A DNA stretch of 64,000 bases, taken from the NCBI GenBank assembly GCA_017518105.1, contig JAFWWC010000026.1, positions 111,840 through 175,839 of the forward strand, given 5' to 3'. Below, in pieces: positions 40,764 to 48,906 of this stretch (its first letter is position 1; every line of letters begins with the position of its first letter). The notes beneath the pieces are model-generated. The model was not told where the DNA came from. It saw only the letters and a list, made by a program, of their open reading frames with translations, and did not search any database. The translations under genes were made by a program, and so were the position numbers. This DNA comes from Selenomonadaceae bacterium. GTDB taxonomy: Bacteria > Bacillota > Negativicutes > Selenomonadales > Selenomonadaceae.

Positions 40764-42059
40764 TCATAATTTAATTTTGACGGTGGTTGTTGTATTGGGT
40801 CGGCATTCAAAGTCGCGTTCGGCGGGTAGCGATATTTTTATGATGAATTTGTCATTGGGCTTTTGTTGCTCCTCGAAGGTGTCTGGTATTTGCGGCGGCT
40901 GTGCTTGCGGCGGAGTTTTCTTTTGTTTGACGGAATCGATTATTGCTTTGATTTTGTCGTTGGGATTGTCGACGGTTTGAACTTCGGCTTGCACGGCTTG
41001 CGGCGGCTCGGAGGCTTGCGGTTGTTCTTGAGGTGGAGGAGTTTCACCGATTAACGGCGCGGCTTGATTCTCTGACGTGGGGATTTCGGGCAATTCGATA
41101 GGCTCGGTCTCTTCGACGGGTTCGGCGACGTTCGGTTTGATTTTTTCTATGACGGTGCCGAAGATTTCCTTGCCGTCAATTTTGTAGCTGACGAGCTTGC
41201 CGAGCGGAATTTTATTGAAAAGCTCTTCCGTGACTTCGACCTCAAGCCAAAGCTCGCGACTGTCGCCGATTCTCGAAACGCTATCGCCGGCAACAATATC
41301 CTCTTCGACCTCGACGCCGTAATAAATCGTTCCGTTCACGGGCGCGATAACGTCACTTTCGCGAGCCTCCTGCTTAGCCGCGTTCAAGGAAATTTCCGCT
41401 TGCTTAATCGCCTGTTCGGCTCCAGCTAAGACTTCGGGCGGCGTCTGTCTGAACTCGTCGACGTATTCGGTGTAGTACTCGATAATCGGTTCGGGCGCGG
41501 CGGAATAGCTGTAAGACGACGAATCAGCAAGGGCACTCTCGTAAGCACGGCGGGCGGCGTCTCGTTGCACTGCGCTGACTGCTCCCATCTCGAAAAGCTC
41601 CGCCATGCGATTAGCCCGCTCCTCAAGCCTAGCCAAATTCCCCGACGGGGCTGAATAAGACGTTGACGGCGCAGGCGGATAAGTCACTCGCTCGCGCTGA
41701 ACGGGAACTTTGACCCATTGACCCGCCGCAAGGTTCGCGTAGTTGTCTTTGGCAAGTTGCACGGTGTTTTCAAGCTGCTGAATCTCTTCTTCGGTTATGG
41801 CGACTTCCAAACGGGCTATCACGTCTCCGGCTTTGACTTCGGCTCCGTCCTCGAAGGTAAGCTCCTTGACCTTGCCATTAGCCAAAACTCTGACTGAAAC
41901 CATCGTCCCGACGACTTTTGCGCCGTCAAGTTGAATCGTCTCTTCTCTGTGCCAATATTTGAACTCGGCATAACCGATAATCATCGCCGTAACCAACACG
42001 CCCGCCAGGCTAAAGCGAATGACCTTCTTGACCTTCTCCGTTAAATCAATACGTTGCAT
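40764..42059 (-). CDS. HlyD-family membrane fusion/adaptor protein
   Basis: 431 residues. One N-terminal membrane helix (FSLAGVLVTAMIIGYA) is followed by a biotinyl-lipoyl half (LANGKVKELTFEDGAEVKAGDVIARLE), a helical hairpin (about residues 85-240), the second lipoyl half (SDVIAPVNGTIYYGVEVEEDIVAGD) and a beta-barrel. This is the layout of periplasmic adaptors that join inner-membrane exporters to an outer-membrane channel. The last 130 residues are Pro/Gln/Glu-rich and unusual for the family, ending in a short beta segment. No ABC or RND exporter gene is adjacent. Confidence 0.82.
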   Translation of the reverse strand: MQRIDLTEKVKKVIRFSLAGVLVTAMIIGYAEFKYWHREETIQLDGAKVVGTMVSVRVLANGKVKELTFEDGAEVKAGDVIARLEVAITEEEIQQLENTVQLAKDNYANLAAGQWVKVPVQRERVTYPPAPSTSYSAPSGNLARLEERANRMAELFEMGAVSAVQRDAARRAYESALADSSSYSYSAAPEPIIEYYTEYVDEFRQTPPEVLAGAEQAIKQAEISLNAAKQEARESDVIAPVNGTIYYGVEVEEDIVAGDSVSRIGDSRELWLEVEVTEELFNKIPLGKLVSYKIDGKEIFGTVIEKIKPNVAEPVEETEPIELPEIPTSENQAAPLIGETPPPQEQPQASEPPQAVQAEVQTVDNPNDKIKAIIDSVKQKKTPPQAQPPQIPDTFEEQQKPNDKFIIKISLPAERDFECRPNTTTTVKIKL

Positions 42060-42156
42060 TGCGTCTACTCCATATTCAAAATTTGCGCCGCTATTCTACA
42101 ACAGCCGTCAGAATTTTTCTACCTTGGAAGCCAACGAAAAATTTTTTCAAAGAGTG

Positions 42157-42185
42157 TTGATAATTGTTTTCACGCGTGATAAACT
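42157..42185 (+). promoter_or_regulatory. feo promoter with overlapping Fur-box-like site
   Basis: TTGATA (42157-42162), 17 bases, TAAACT (42180-42185). The site TGATAATTGTTTTCA (42158-42172) matches 12 of 14 positions of the 7-1-7 Fur consensus and covers the -35 box, as expected for iron repression. Confidence 0.55.
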
Positions 42186-42228
42186 TCGGGCGACTTAAAC
42201 GAAAAACATTTTCAAGGAGTGATGAAGC

Positions 42229-42462
42229 TTGACACTCAAAGATACACAGCCTGGAATGATTGTAAGGATTGATTCGGTCGGCGAGTCCGAACTTAAGCAA
42301 AGACTTATGACAATGGGATTAATCCCCGGCACTCGCGTCGAAGTCTTGAACTCGGCTCCGCTCGGCGACCCGATTGCACTGCGGCTCCGTTCCTACAATC
42401 TGGCAATGAGACGAGACGACGCCGCGCAAATTGAAGTATCAGAAGTTAGCAAGGAGGCTTAA
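42229..42462 (+). CDS. feoA: Ferrous iron transport protein FeoA
   Basis: 77 residues; TTG start with AAGGAG nine bases upstream. A small SH3-like domain (GMIVRIDSVGESELKQRLMTMGLIPGTRVEVL, then GDPIALRLRSYNLAMRRDDA) that works with FeoB in ferrous iron uptake. It is the first gene of feoA-feoB-feoX-like, with feoB two bases downstream. Confidence 0.95.
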   Translation: MTLKDTQPGMIVRIDSVGESELKQRLMTMGLIPGTRVEVLNSAPLGDPIALRLRSYNLAMRRDDAAQIEVSEVSKEA

Positions 42463-42464
42463 AC

Positions 42465-44366
42465 ATGTCAGCATTATCCGTAGCATTAACCGGCAATCCC
42501 AATACCGGCAAGTCGACAATCTTTAACGAGTTGACCGGCGCACGTCAGAAAATCGGCAACTGGCCCGGCGTCACCGTCGATAAGAAAGTCGGCGTTATCG
42601 AACACAACGGTAGAAAAATTTCCGTCATCGACCTGCCCGGCACTTACTCAATCAACGCCCGTTCGCAGGAAGAACAGGTTGTTAGCGACTACTTCAAGAC
42701 GAACAAGCCTGACATCGTCGTAAACATCATCGACGCCGCGAACATTGCCCGCAACCTCTTCTTGACTATTCAGCTTATGGAAAACGGTATCCCGCTTATC
42801 CTGAACCTCAACATGATGGACGAGGCTCAGCGGCACGGCATTAAAATCGACATGAAGAAGTTGGAAGACGCTTTCGGGATGCCCGTGACCAATACCGTCG
42901 GCAGGAGCAATAAGAGCGTTCGCAAACTCCTTGACGTGTTCACCAACGCGGTAATGACTAACTACAAGCCCAGCAAGCTTATCACCGACCATATCGAACG
43001 CGTTCATAACATTGAACACAGCGGCTTATCGGCGGCGAAGATTGAGGAAGAAGTCATCGCCGCACGCTACGACCTGATTGATAAGATTATGGCAAGCGCA
43101 GTGACAGTCAGCGCGACGGACAAGACCTTAACGGAGAAGCTCGACTCCTACCTTGCTAACGGCGTGACTTCGATAATCTTAATGATTGCGGCGTTCTATC
43201 TGATGTTCCAAATCTCGTTCAACTGGATAGGGCAACCGCTCGCCGATTTGGTCGGAGAATTCTTCGACGAGACCTTAGTACCTTGGGCGGCAGATGCAAT
43301 GGCTGAAGCTGGCGTCGCGGATTGGATGCAGTCGCTCGTTTCGGACGGAATAATTGCGGGCGTCGGTGCAGTCGTCAATTTCGTCCCGCTAATCTTCACG
43401 CTGTTTATCATCTTGAGTTTCCTCGACGGCACAGGTTATATGGCTCGCGTTGCGTTCATCATGGACCCGATTATGCGTCGCGCTGGGTTATCGGGCAAAT
43501 CGATTATGCCGCTGATGATGGGCTTCGGTTGCGCAGTCCCGGCGATTATGGCTAACCGCGCACTCGACACGCACAAGGACAGAATGATTTCAATCTTCGT
43601 GACGCCGTTTATCACCTGCAACGCGAAGGTTCCGATTATCGCACTGTTCGCGGCAATGTTCTTCCCCGATAACGTCGCTAACGTCGTCTTCGCAATGTAC
43701 TTCCTCGGAATCATCACGGCGATTGTTATGGCGAAGATTCTAAGCTCGACAATGTTTAAAGAGCAACAATCGACCTTCCTGCTTGAACTGCCGCCCTATC
43801 GCATGCCCGATATTAAAACCGTCCTGCTTGAGGCTTGGGATAAGGGCAAGGGCTATCTGATTAAAGCCGGCACGATTATCTTTGCAATGTCGGTTATAAT
43901 TTGGTTCCTCAGCAGTTTCAATTCGGACGGCATGACTGAAGACATGGACAACAGCTATCTGGCAAGCATCGGCTCGGCAACGTCCGTAGTCTTTGCTCCG
44001 CAGGGCTTTGACACGTGGGAGGCTGGCGCGGCAGTCGTGACTGGCGTTTTGGCTAAAGAAGCAGTTGTTTCGACAATGGGAATCCTCTACGGCGCGGACG
44101 AAGAGGCAGTTGACACGGACGATGCGGAAGGTACTGCAGAAGTCTTAAATGCAACTTCGATGGGCGGCGCGTTTACTCCGTTGTCAGCGTTGGCGTTCAT
44201 GGTGTTTAGCTTGCTGTATTCGCCATGCATGACCGCGCTTGGCACCGTCAAGAAAGAGGCGCAAAGTTTCAAGTGGATGGCGTTCGTCTTCTTCTACACG
44301 ACGGCAGTCGCTTGGGTCATATCGCTAATCGTCTATCAAGGCGGCAAGCTCCTGGGGTTTGAATGA
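42465..44366 (+). CDS. feoB: Ferrous iron transporter FeoB
   Basis: 633 residues. The N-terminal GTPase domain has G1 GNPNTGKST, G3 DLPGTYS and G4 NMMDE, followed by the GDI helices. The membrane part includes both Gate motifs (GTGYMARVAFIMDPIMRRAGLSGKS, and later GVLAKEAVVSTMGILYG) and the conserved CAVPAIMA and CNAKVP cysteines. It imports Fe2+ through the inner membrane. It is slightly shorter than E. coli FeoB. The stop overlaps the next gene. Confidence 0.97.
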   Translation: MSALSVALTGNPNTGKSTIFNELTGARQKIGNWPGVTVDKKVGVIEHNGRKISVIDLPGTYSINARSQEEQVVSDYFKTNKPDIVVNIIDAANIARNLFLTIQLMENGIPLILNLNMMDEAQRHGIKIDMKKLEDAFGMPVTNTVGRSNKSVRKLLDVFTNAVMTNYKPSKLITDHIERVHNIEHSGLSAAKIEEEVIAARYDLIDKIMASAVTVSATDKTLTEKLDSYLANGVTSIILMIAAFYLMFQISFNWIGQPLADLVGEFFDETLVPWAADAMAEAGVADWMQSLVSDGIIAGVGAVVNFVPLIFTLFIILSFLDGTGYMARVAFIMDPIMRRAGLSGKSIMPLMMGFGCAVPAIMANRALDTHKDRMISIFVTPFITCNAKVPIIALFAAMFFPDNVANVVFAMYFLGIITAIVMAKILSSTMFKEQQSTFLLELPPYRMPDIKTVLLEAWDKGKGYLIKAGTIIFAMSVIIWFLSSFNSDGMTEDMDNSYLASIGSATSVVFAPQGFDTWEAGAAVVTGVLAKEAVVSTMGILYGADEEAVDTDDAEGTAEVLNATSMGGAFTPLSALAFMVFSLLYSPCMTALGTVKKEAQSFKWMAFVFFYTTAVAWVISLIVYQGGKLLGFE

Positions 44367-44776
44367 TGATTGCGACTGTTATCCTTGGGGCGTTAATCGC
44401 GGTGGCGTTCGGCTTCGGCGTGCGGAAGGCTTATCGGGCTTTCTTCAAGAGTGAGGCGGCGTGTTGTTCGGAGGAATGCTCAAGTTGCGGCGGCGGCTGT
44501 TCAGCGCAAAAGGCTTTAGACGACAGCTATCGCGCCCGCGTCGAGAAGATTGAACGCTTCCCGATTCACAGGACGATTGACGTTGACGGCATGACGTGCG
44601 AGAAGTGCATTTATAAAGTCGTGCGTGCCTTGGAAAAGGTCGACGGCGTGACGATTGCGGCGGCGAGTCTCGAAAAGCAATCCGCGCTCGTCGGCTTGAA
44701 AGAAGACGTTCCGGACGATTTACTACGAGAGGCAATCAAAAAGGCAGGTTACACGGCCGGAGCTGTCACGGCATAA
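44363..44776 (+). CDS. FeoB-associated Cys-rich membrane protein fused to a heavy-metal-associated (HMA) domain
   Basis: 137 residues. The first 50 form a FeoB-associated Cys-rich protein: one membrane helix (MIATVILGALIAVAFGFGV), then AACCSEECSSCGGGCS with six cysteines. The rest is a ferredoxin-like HMA domain with the metal motif GMTCEKC and the fold end AIKKAGY. Small Cys-rich proteins commonly follow feoB, but the HMA part normally belongs to copper chaperones and P-type ATPases. The fusion hints at metal hand-over at FeoB. Two ATGs (44363, 44366) overlap the feoB stop. Confidence 0.85.
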   Translation: MMIATVILGALIAVAFGFGVRKAYRAFFKSEAACCSEECSSCGGGCSAQKALDDSYRARVEKIERFPIHRTIDVDGMTCEKCIYKVVRALEKVDGVTIAAASLEKQSALVGLKEDVPDDLLREAIKKAGYTAGAVTA

Positions 44777-44819
44777 AAAAAGCGGCGGACTCAATCGCGA
44801 GTTCGTCGCTAATTTTTTG
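44774..44819. terminator. Bidirectional intrinsic terminator after feo operon
   Basis: AGCGGCGGACTC and GAGTTCGTCGCT form the stem (two wobble pairs), flanked by seven A's and six T's. It also serves the convergent phosphorylase gene. Confidence 0.8.
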
Positions 44820-44820
44820 T

Positions 44821-45630
44821 CTAAGCGTCGTAGATTTCTTTAAGCAGAGTTTCCTTACGCAAGCTCATGCAGTCGCAGGATTTATCGTCAGGCGTATTCT
44901 TCAGCGCGTCGAGTAAAATATTTCCAATTAAAGCCGCGTCGTCGAAGAAAATATTCTTCATGACCTCGTGCGACCAAACGCGCAAGCCTTCCCCGTAGTT
45001 GACCACGAACGACAGATTAGCATAGCACGCGCCGATTTCCCTAGCCAAATACACTTCAGGCGCGAGGCTCTGCCCGACAATGTCTGCGTGCCCTTTGAGC
45101 ATTGCAATCTCCGCTGGGCTTTCAAAGTGTCGACCGTCCGTCACGGCATAAATCCCGCGCTCGAAGATTCTTCCCGTGAAAAATTTCTTCGCTGACGTTA
45201 GGAGCTTGCCGCGCAATTCAGGACAGAGAGCATCGCGCATAATCAGAAGATACCGCCCGTCAAGTTGAACGTCTTTGCGCGTCGACAAGTCAAGGTAATC
45301 ATCGGGAATCATCAAGTCGCGGGGATTGAGCAAGTGATTGACACTTCCAACGCCACCTTCCGAGAAAATACGCTTGACGCCCGCCTCACGAAATGTCCAG
45401 AAGATTTGCCGCGAAGAATCAGCGCGAGTGACGCCGCTCCGCCAGCCATGCATCTTGCAGGTCAGGAACTCTTTGCCGCCGACGCTACACAGTCTGAACG
45501 CGGGACTTTTCCCGTAAGGCGTCTCGAAGAACAGATTATCCGCCAAAACCTCGACGCCCGCAAAATTTTTCGGGAAGTCACTGCTAAGCGTGCCGGAGCC
45601 GCCGATTATCGCAAAGTCAACGTGAATCAT
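44821..45630 (-). CDS. Purine nucleoside / methylthioadenosine phosphorylase family
   Basis: 269 residues of the MTAP/PNP family 2. The start IIGGSGTLSSDF is the phosphate-binding loop, and SEGGVGSVNHLLNPRDLMIPDDYLDL and ATDGRHFESPAEI-like blocks form the nucleoside site. Members cleave MTA, MTI or inosine/guanosine with phosphate. A cysteine-rich C-terminus (SCDCMSLRK) is unusual. The ATG overlaps the ilvB stop (ATGA). The exact substrate is uncertain. Confidence 0.82.
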   Translation of the reverse strand: MIHVDFAIIGGSGTLSSDFPKNFAGVEVLADNLFFETPYGKSPAFRLCSVGGKEFLTCKMHGWRSGVTRADSSRQIFWTFREAGVKRIFSEGGVGSVNHLLNPRDLMIPDDYLDLSTRKDVQLDGRYLLIMRDALCPELRGKLLTSAKKFFTGRIFERGIYAVTDGRHFESPAEIAMLKGHADIVGQSLAPEVYLAREIGACYANLSFVVNYGEGLRVWSHEVMKNIFFDDAALIGNILLDALKNTPDDKSCDCMSLRKETLLKEIYDA

Positions 45631-47315
45631 TTGCCGAGCACCATTTGGTCAAGACGCTTGCCGCCCGGCACCATCGGGATAACGTTTTCTTCTTCGGGCA
45701 CGTAGACATCAATGACAGCCGCGCCCTTAGAAAACATAATCTCGACAAGCTCCGTATCCAACTCCGCCGCCTTAGTCAATCGGTAGCCACGCACGCCCAT
45801 TGCCTGAGCAATCTTTACGAAGTCGCGCTTACACTTCAGCTCCGACGCCGAATAGTGATGATTGTAGAAGAGCCGTTGCCACTGCCCGACCATGCCGAGA
45901 ATAAAGTTATGCACGATGACAATCTTAACGTCAATGTCGTGGTCGGCGAGCGTGGCTAGCTCTTGAATGTTCATCATGATTGAGCCGTCGCCCGTGAACA
46001 GCACGACATGTTTATCGGGGCAAGCGAGCTTCGCGCCCATAGCCGCCGGCAGTCCAAAGCCCATTGTCCCCAGCCCGCCGCTCGTTAGGAATTGTCTTGG
46101 CTTGCGTGCCTTGAAGAACTGCGCCGCCCACATTTGATGTTGCCCGACGTCCGTAACGGCGATTGTGTCGTCGTCGCATATGCTACTTATCTTGCTGATT
46201 AGTGCGCCGGGTTTAATCGCGTCGTCTTCCTCTTGCCAGCTGAACGGGTGCTCGTTACCTTTGGCGACTGCTTGAGACTTCCACGCGGCGAACTTATCAG
46301 CGTAATTCGTCGACGACTCGTCAAGCTTCGCCCTGAACATTGGCAACGATTGCCGCAAGTCGCCCAAAACTTTTAAATCGGCTTGCACGTTCTTATTAAC
46401 CTCGGCGGGGTCAAGCTCAAAGTGCACAATCTTAGCATTCGGTGCGAAGTCGGCAACGCGTCCGGTAACTCTGTCGCTGAAACGCATTCCAATGCACAAC
46501 AGCAGGTCGCAAGCTTGAATCGCCATGTTCGCGCCGTAAGAACCATGCATACCCGCGAAACCTAAGAAGCCGTCGGTGTCCGCGTCGATACAGCCTAAGC
46601 CCATAAGCGTTGAAGTCGACGGACAACCTAGCCGCGTTAAAATCTTGCGCAAGTCCTCTGAAGTCTCCGAACTCGTGACGCCGCCGCCAACGAATATCAG
46701 AGGACGCGAGCAACTCTCCACAGACTTAACAGCCTCATCGATTGCGATTTCAGCCACGGGATTTTTTCCGCTGTAGCCGCGCAAATTAATCGCGTCGGGA
46801 TATTCAAAGTCAAACTCAGTATTGAACACGTCGGCGGCAATGTCAATCGATACCGGTCCTGGGCGACCCGTCTTGGCAATGAAGAACGCCTCCTTGACGA
46901 CGCGGGGCAAGTCGTGCACGTCTTTGACAAGGTAGTTGTGCTTGGTTATCGGCGTAGTGATTCCGTAAACGTCGACTTCTTGGAAGGAGTCCTTGCCGAT
47001 TGCGTGATTGGCAACCTGCCCCGTAATGCAAACTAGCGGGATTGAATCCATGTTAGCCGTCGCAATGCCCGTGATTAAGTTCGCCGCGCCAGGGCCGCTC
47101 GTGGCAATGACGACACCGACCTTGCCGCTAGCCCGTGCGTAGCCGTCCGCCGCATGAACCGCGCCTTGCTCATGTCCCGTCAAGATGTTTGGGAACTTCA
47201 TCTTATAAATCTCGTCGTAAAGTTTCAGCACGACGCCGCCGGGGTAGCCGAACACCAAATCAACGCCTTCCCTTTTCAAGCTCTCAAGTAGAGCTCGTGC
47301 TCCGTTCATTTTCAA
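45627..47315 (-). CDS. ilvB: Acetolactate synthase large subunit
   Basis: 562 residues; TTG start with AGGAGG. A TPP enzyme making acetolactate for valine and leucine synthesis. The activating glutamate is in TGHEQGAVHAADG, the TPP motif is GDGSIMMNIQELATLADHDI, and the FAD-type region GMHGSYGANMA is present. The C-terminus contains the GMVGQWQ motif typical of anabolic (IlvB) enzymes. No small subunit (ilvN) follows; a nucleoside phosphorylase gene is coupled instead, so the regulatory subunit must be elsewhere or absent. Confidence 0.95.
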   Translation of the reverse strand: MKMNGARALLESLKREGVDLVFGYPGGVVLKLYDEIYKMKFPNILTGHEQGAVHAADGYARASGKVGVVIATSGPGAANLITGIATANMDSIPLVCITGQVANHAIGKDSFQEVDVYGITTPITKHNYLVKDVHDLPRVVKEAFFIAKTGRPGPVSIDIAADVFNTEFDFEYPDAINLRGYSGKNPVAEIAIDEAVKSVESCSRPLIFVGGGVTSSETSEDLRKILTRLGCPSTSTLMGLGCIDADTDGFLGFAGMHGSYGANMAIQACDLLLCIGMRFSDRVTGRVADFAPNAKIVHFELDPAEVNKNVQADLKVLGDLRQSLPMFRAKLDESSTNYADKFAAWKSQAVAKGNEHPFSWQEEDDAIKPGALISKISSICDDDTIAVTDVGQHQMWAAQFFKARKPRQFLTSGGLGTMGFGLPAAMGAKLACPDKHVVLFTGDGSIMMNIQELATLADHDIDVKIVIVHNFILGMVGQWQRLFYNHHYSASELKCKRDFVKIAQAMGVRGYRLTKAAELDTELVEIMFSKGAAVIDVYVPEEENVIPMVPGGKRLDQMVLGK

Positions 47316-47345
47316 ATTCTTAACCTCCTAACAATAATTGCGCCG

Positions 47346-47375
47346 ATTATACAACGCCGCCTTGCCCTTTGACAA
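47346..47375 (-). promoter_or_regulatory. Promoter of ilvB
   Basis: On the minus strand TTGTCA (47370-47375), 18 bases, TATAAT (47346-47351). Confidence 0.6.
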
Positions 47376-47380
47376 CTAAG

Positions 47381-48262
47381 CTACTCAAGCTCTTCGACAG
47401 TCGATTGAACCTCTTGGAAGTTTTCGCCGCTGTTCAGTGTCTGTGAAGTCGCAAGCAACAAGATTATTATCATCAAGACAATCAACGGCGCGTGAAACTC
47501 CCTGCGCATCACGAACAACAGCACCCTCGCCGCGAAGAAGAACATATCCAATTTGCGAGGCTCTTGCTCCGTCAACGTCGGCTCGTCGAAGTCTTCAAGC
47601 GTCAGTGCGTCCTTGAGTTCGTCAACGTCTTGGAAGCGGTCGTCCGGGTAGTAGGCTGTGCACTTGTCCAGAATGTCTTTCAAGCGTCCGCCGCAATTCG
47701 TGCCGAGCAACTCTTTGAAAGTGACGCCGAGGGAATAAATATCGCTACGCGGGTCGGTCTGTCCTTGTCCGTATTGTTCGGGCGGCGCGTAGCCCTTCGT
47801 GCCTAAAAGATGCGTGTCCTCCTCCTTGCCGTCCTTATAAAGCCTCGCCGCGTCGAAATCAATCAATCGAATCCGCTCGCCCTGCAGTATCATATTCGAC
47901 GGCTTTATATCTCGGTGAATGATTTTCTGCTCGTGAAGCTCCTTAAGCCCGTCGCACATCTGCAAAAGTATTTGGCGGGCTTGCGGCTCGCTTAGCCTGT
48001 GTAAGTGTTCGCCCTGGATAAACTCTTCGACGATGACAGTCTCCTCCGAATCCTCCACGCAGTAAAAAATCTTCGCCGGCAACGTGAATTTCGAACGCCT
48101 TAGCAAGTCATAGGGCAAGCCGACTGCCCGCACACGCTTTATTATTACGAGGTCGCCGCTTTGACGTGTTTGGGCAAGCCATACTTCGCCGCGCTCTGAA
48201 CGCTTGAGTAGCTTTAATTTCTCGTAACGGAACTTGAGGAACTCCGCGACGTTTTCTTTCAT
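47381..48262 (-). CDS. Hanks-type Ser/Thr protein kinase with C-terminal membrane segment
   Basis: 293 residues from the ATG at 48262. The kinase core shows the VIIKR lysine, VEEFIQGEHL hinge, HRDIKPSN catalytic loop and a DFD in place of the usual DFG (LIDFDAARLYKD). The P+1 region is GTKGYAPPEQYGQGQTDPRSDIYSLG, as in bacterial PEQY-type kinases. A single hydrophobic helix (APLIVLMIIILLLAT) near the end anchors it, leaving about 20 residues outside. There is no PASTA domain. Divergently, 147 bases away, lies an HTH gene. The glycine-rich loop (RSERGEVWLAQ) is reduced. Confidence 0.88.
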   Translation of the reverse strand: MKENVAEFLKFRYEKLKLLKRSERGEVWLAQTRQSGDLVIIKRVRAVGLPYDLLRRSKFTLPAKIFYCVEDSEETVIVEEFIQGEHLHRLSEPQARQILLQMCDGLKELHEQKIIHRDIKPSNMILQGERIRLIDFDAARLYKDGKEEDTHLLGTKGYAPPEQYGQGQTDPRSDIYSLGVTFKELLGTNCGGRLKDILDKCTAYYPDDRFQDVDELKDALTLEDFDEPTLTEQEPRKLDMFFFAARVLLFVMRREFHAPLIVLMIIILLLATSQTLNSGENFQEVQSTVEELE

Positions 48263-48309
48263 GACCTCGCCTTGCCTTTCCAATATTCTTACGCTAATAT
48301 TCTACAAAA

Positions 48310-48357
48310 GCAACGTGGACGTTGCATCCAGCGGTCGCGTCCAGCTCTTTGATAACA
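48310..48357. repeat. Dispersed repeat, copy B (left part clear)
   Basis: GCAACGTGGACGTTGCATCC and the following CAGCGGTCGCG match copies A and C. The similarity fades after 48357. It lies between the divergent kinase and HTH genes. Confidence 0.7.
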
Positions 48358-48408
48358 TCAGCTAATCGCCGCGTTAATAACTTATACACTAAACAGGAGG
48401 CTAAGACA

Positions 48409-48837
48409 ATGACTAAGGACACCACCGAGCTTGAACGCGAATTGAGCCAAGCCGACGACGTTAAAAAGTTCCTAGACGACAACAAAGAAAATCTGCGCGA
48501 CTTCACACTTGCCGAATACTTGCGCCGCCTGCTAGAGGAAAAGAATTTGTCTAAGGCGCAAGTCATCAGAGTTTCGGAACTGGACGCGACTTATGCTCAT
48601 CATATCTTCGGCGGCAGGAAGAATCCTTCGCGGGAAAAAGTTTTGTCTTTGGCTCTGGCAATGAAACTCACACCTAAGGAGACAGATTATCTCCTGTACT
48701 ACGCGGGGCATGAAAAATTGTATGTGCGCGACGAGTGGGACGCGGTCATTTCATTTGCTTTGGAGAATCAAAAAAGCGTCCTGCAAACCAATGAGCTTTT
48801 GGAGGAACTGAACCTTGCGCCGCTGATTGGTCGTTGA
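48409..48837 (+). CDS. Helix-turn-helix (XRE-like) regulator opposite the kinase gene
   Basis: 142 residues from the ATG at 48409 (AGGAGG); an in-frame extension to 48322 runs through the dispersed repeat and is not used. Residues 45-105 form the HTH (LAEYLRRLLEEKNLSKAQVIRVSEL, then FGGRKNPSREKVLSLALAMKL). The C-terminal module (YYAGHEKLYVRDEWDAVISFALEN, ELLEELNLAPL) has the same order as in the HTH protein at 6992. It may control, or be controlled by, the adjacent kinase. That link rests on the neighbourhood only. Confidence 0.78.
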   Translation: MTKDTTELERELSQADDVKKFLDDNKENLRDFTLAEYLRRLLEEKNLSKAQVIRVSELDATYAHHIFGGRKNPSREKVLSLALAMKLTPKETDYLLYYAGHEKLYVRDEWDAVISFALENQKSVLQTNELLEELNLAPLIGR

Positions 48838-48845
48838 TTTTTTCT

Positions 48846-48873
48846 TTGCTAGGGAAATTTTTTCTGATATAAT
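48846..48873 (+). promoter_or_regulatory. Promoter of flhF-flhG
   Basis: TTGCTA (48846-48851), 16 bases, TATAAT (48868-48873) with an extended TGA. Confidence 0.6.
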
Positions 48874-48906
48874 TTCGGCATCAAAAGGAATTGGTGGTGA
48901 TTCTGT

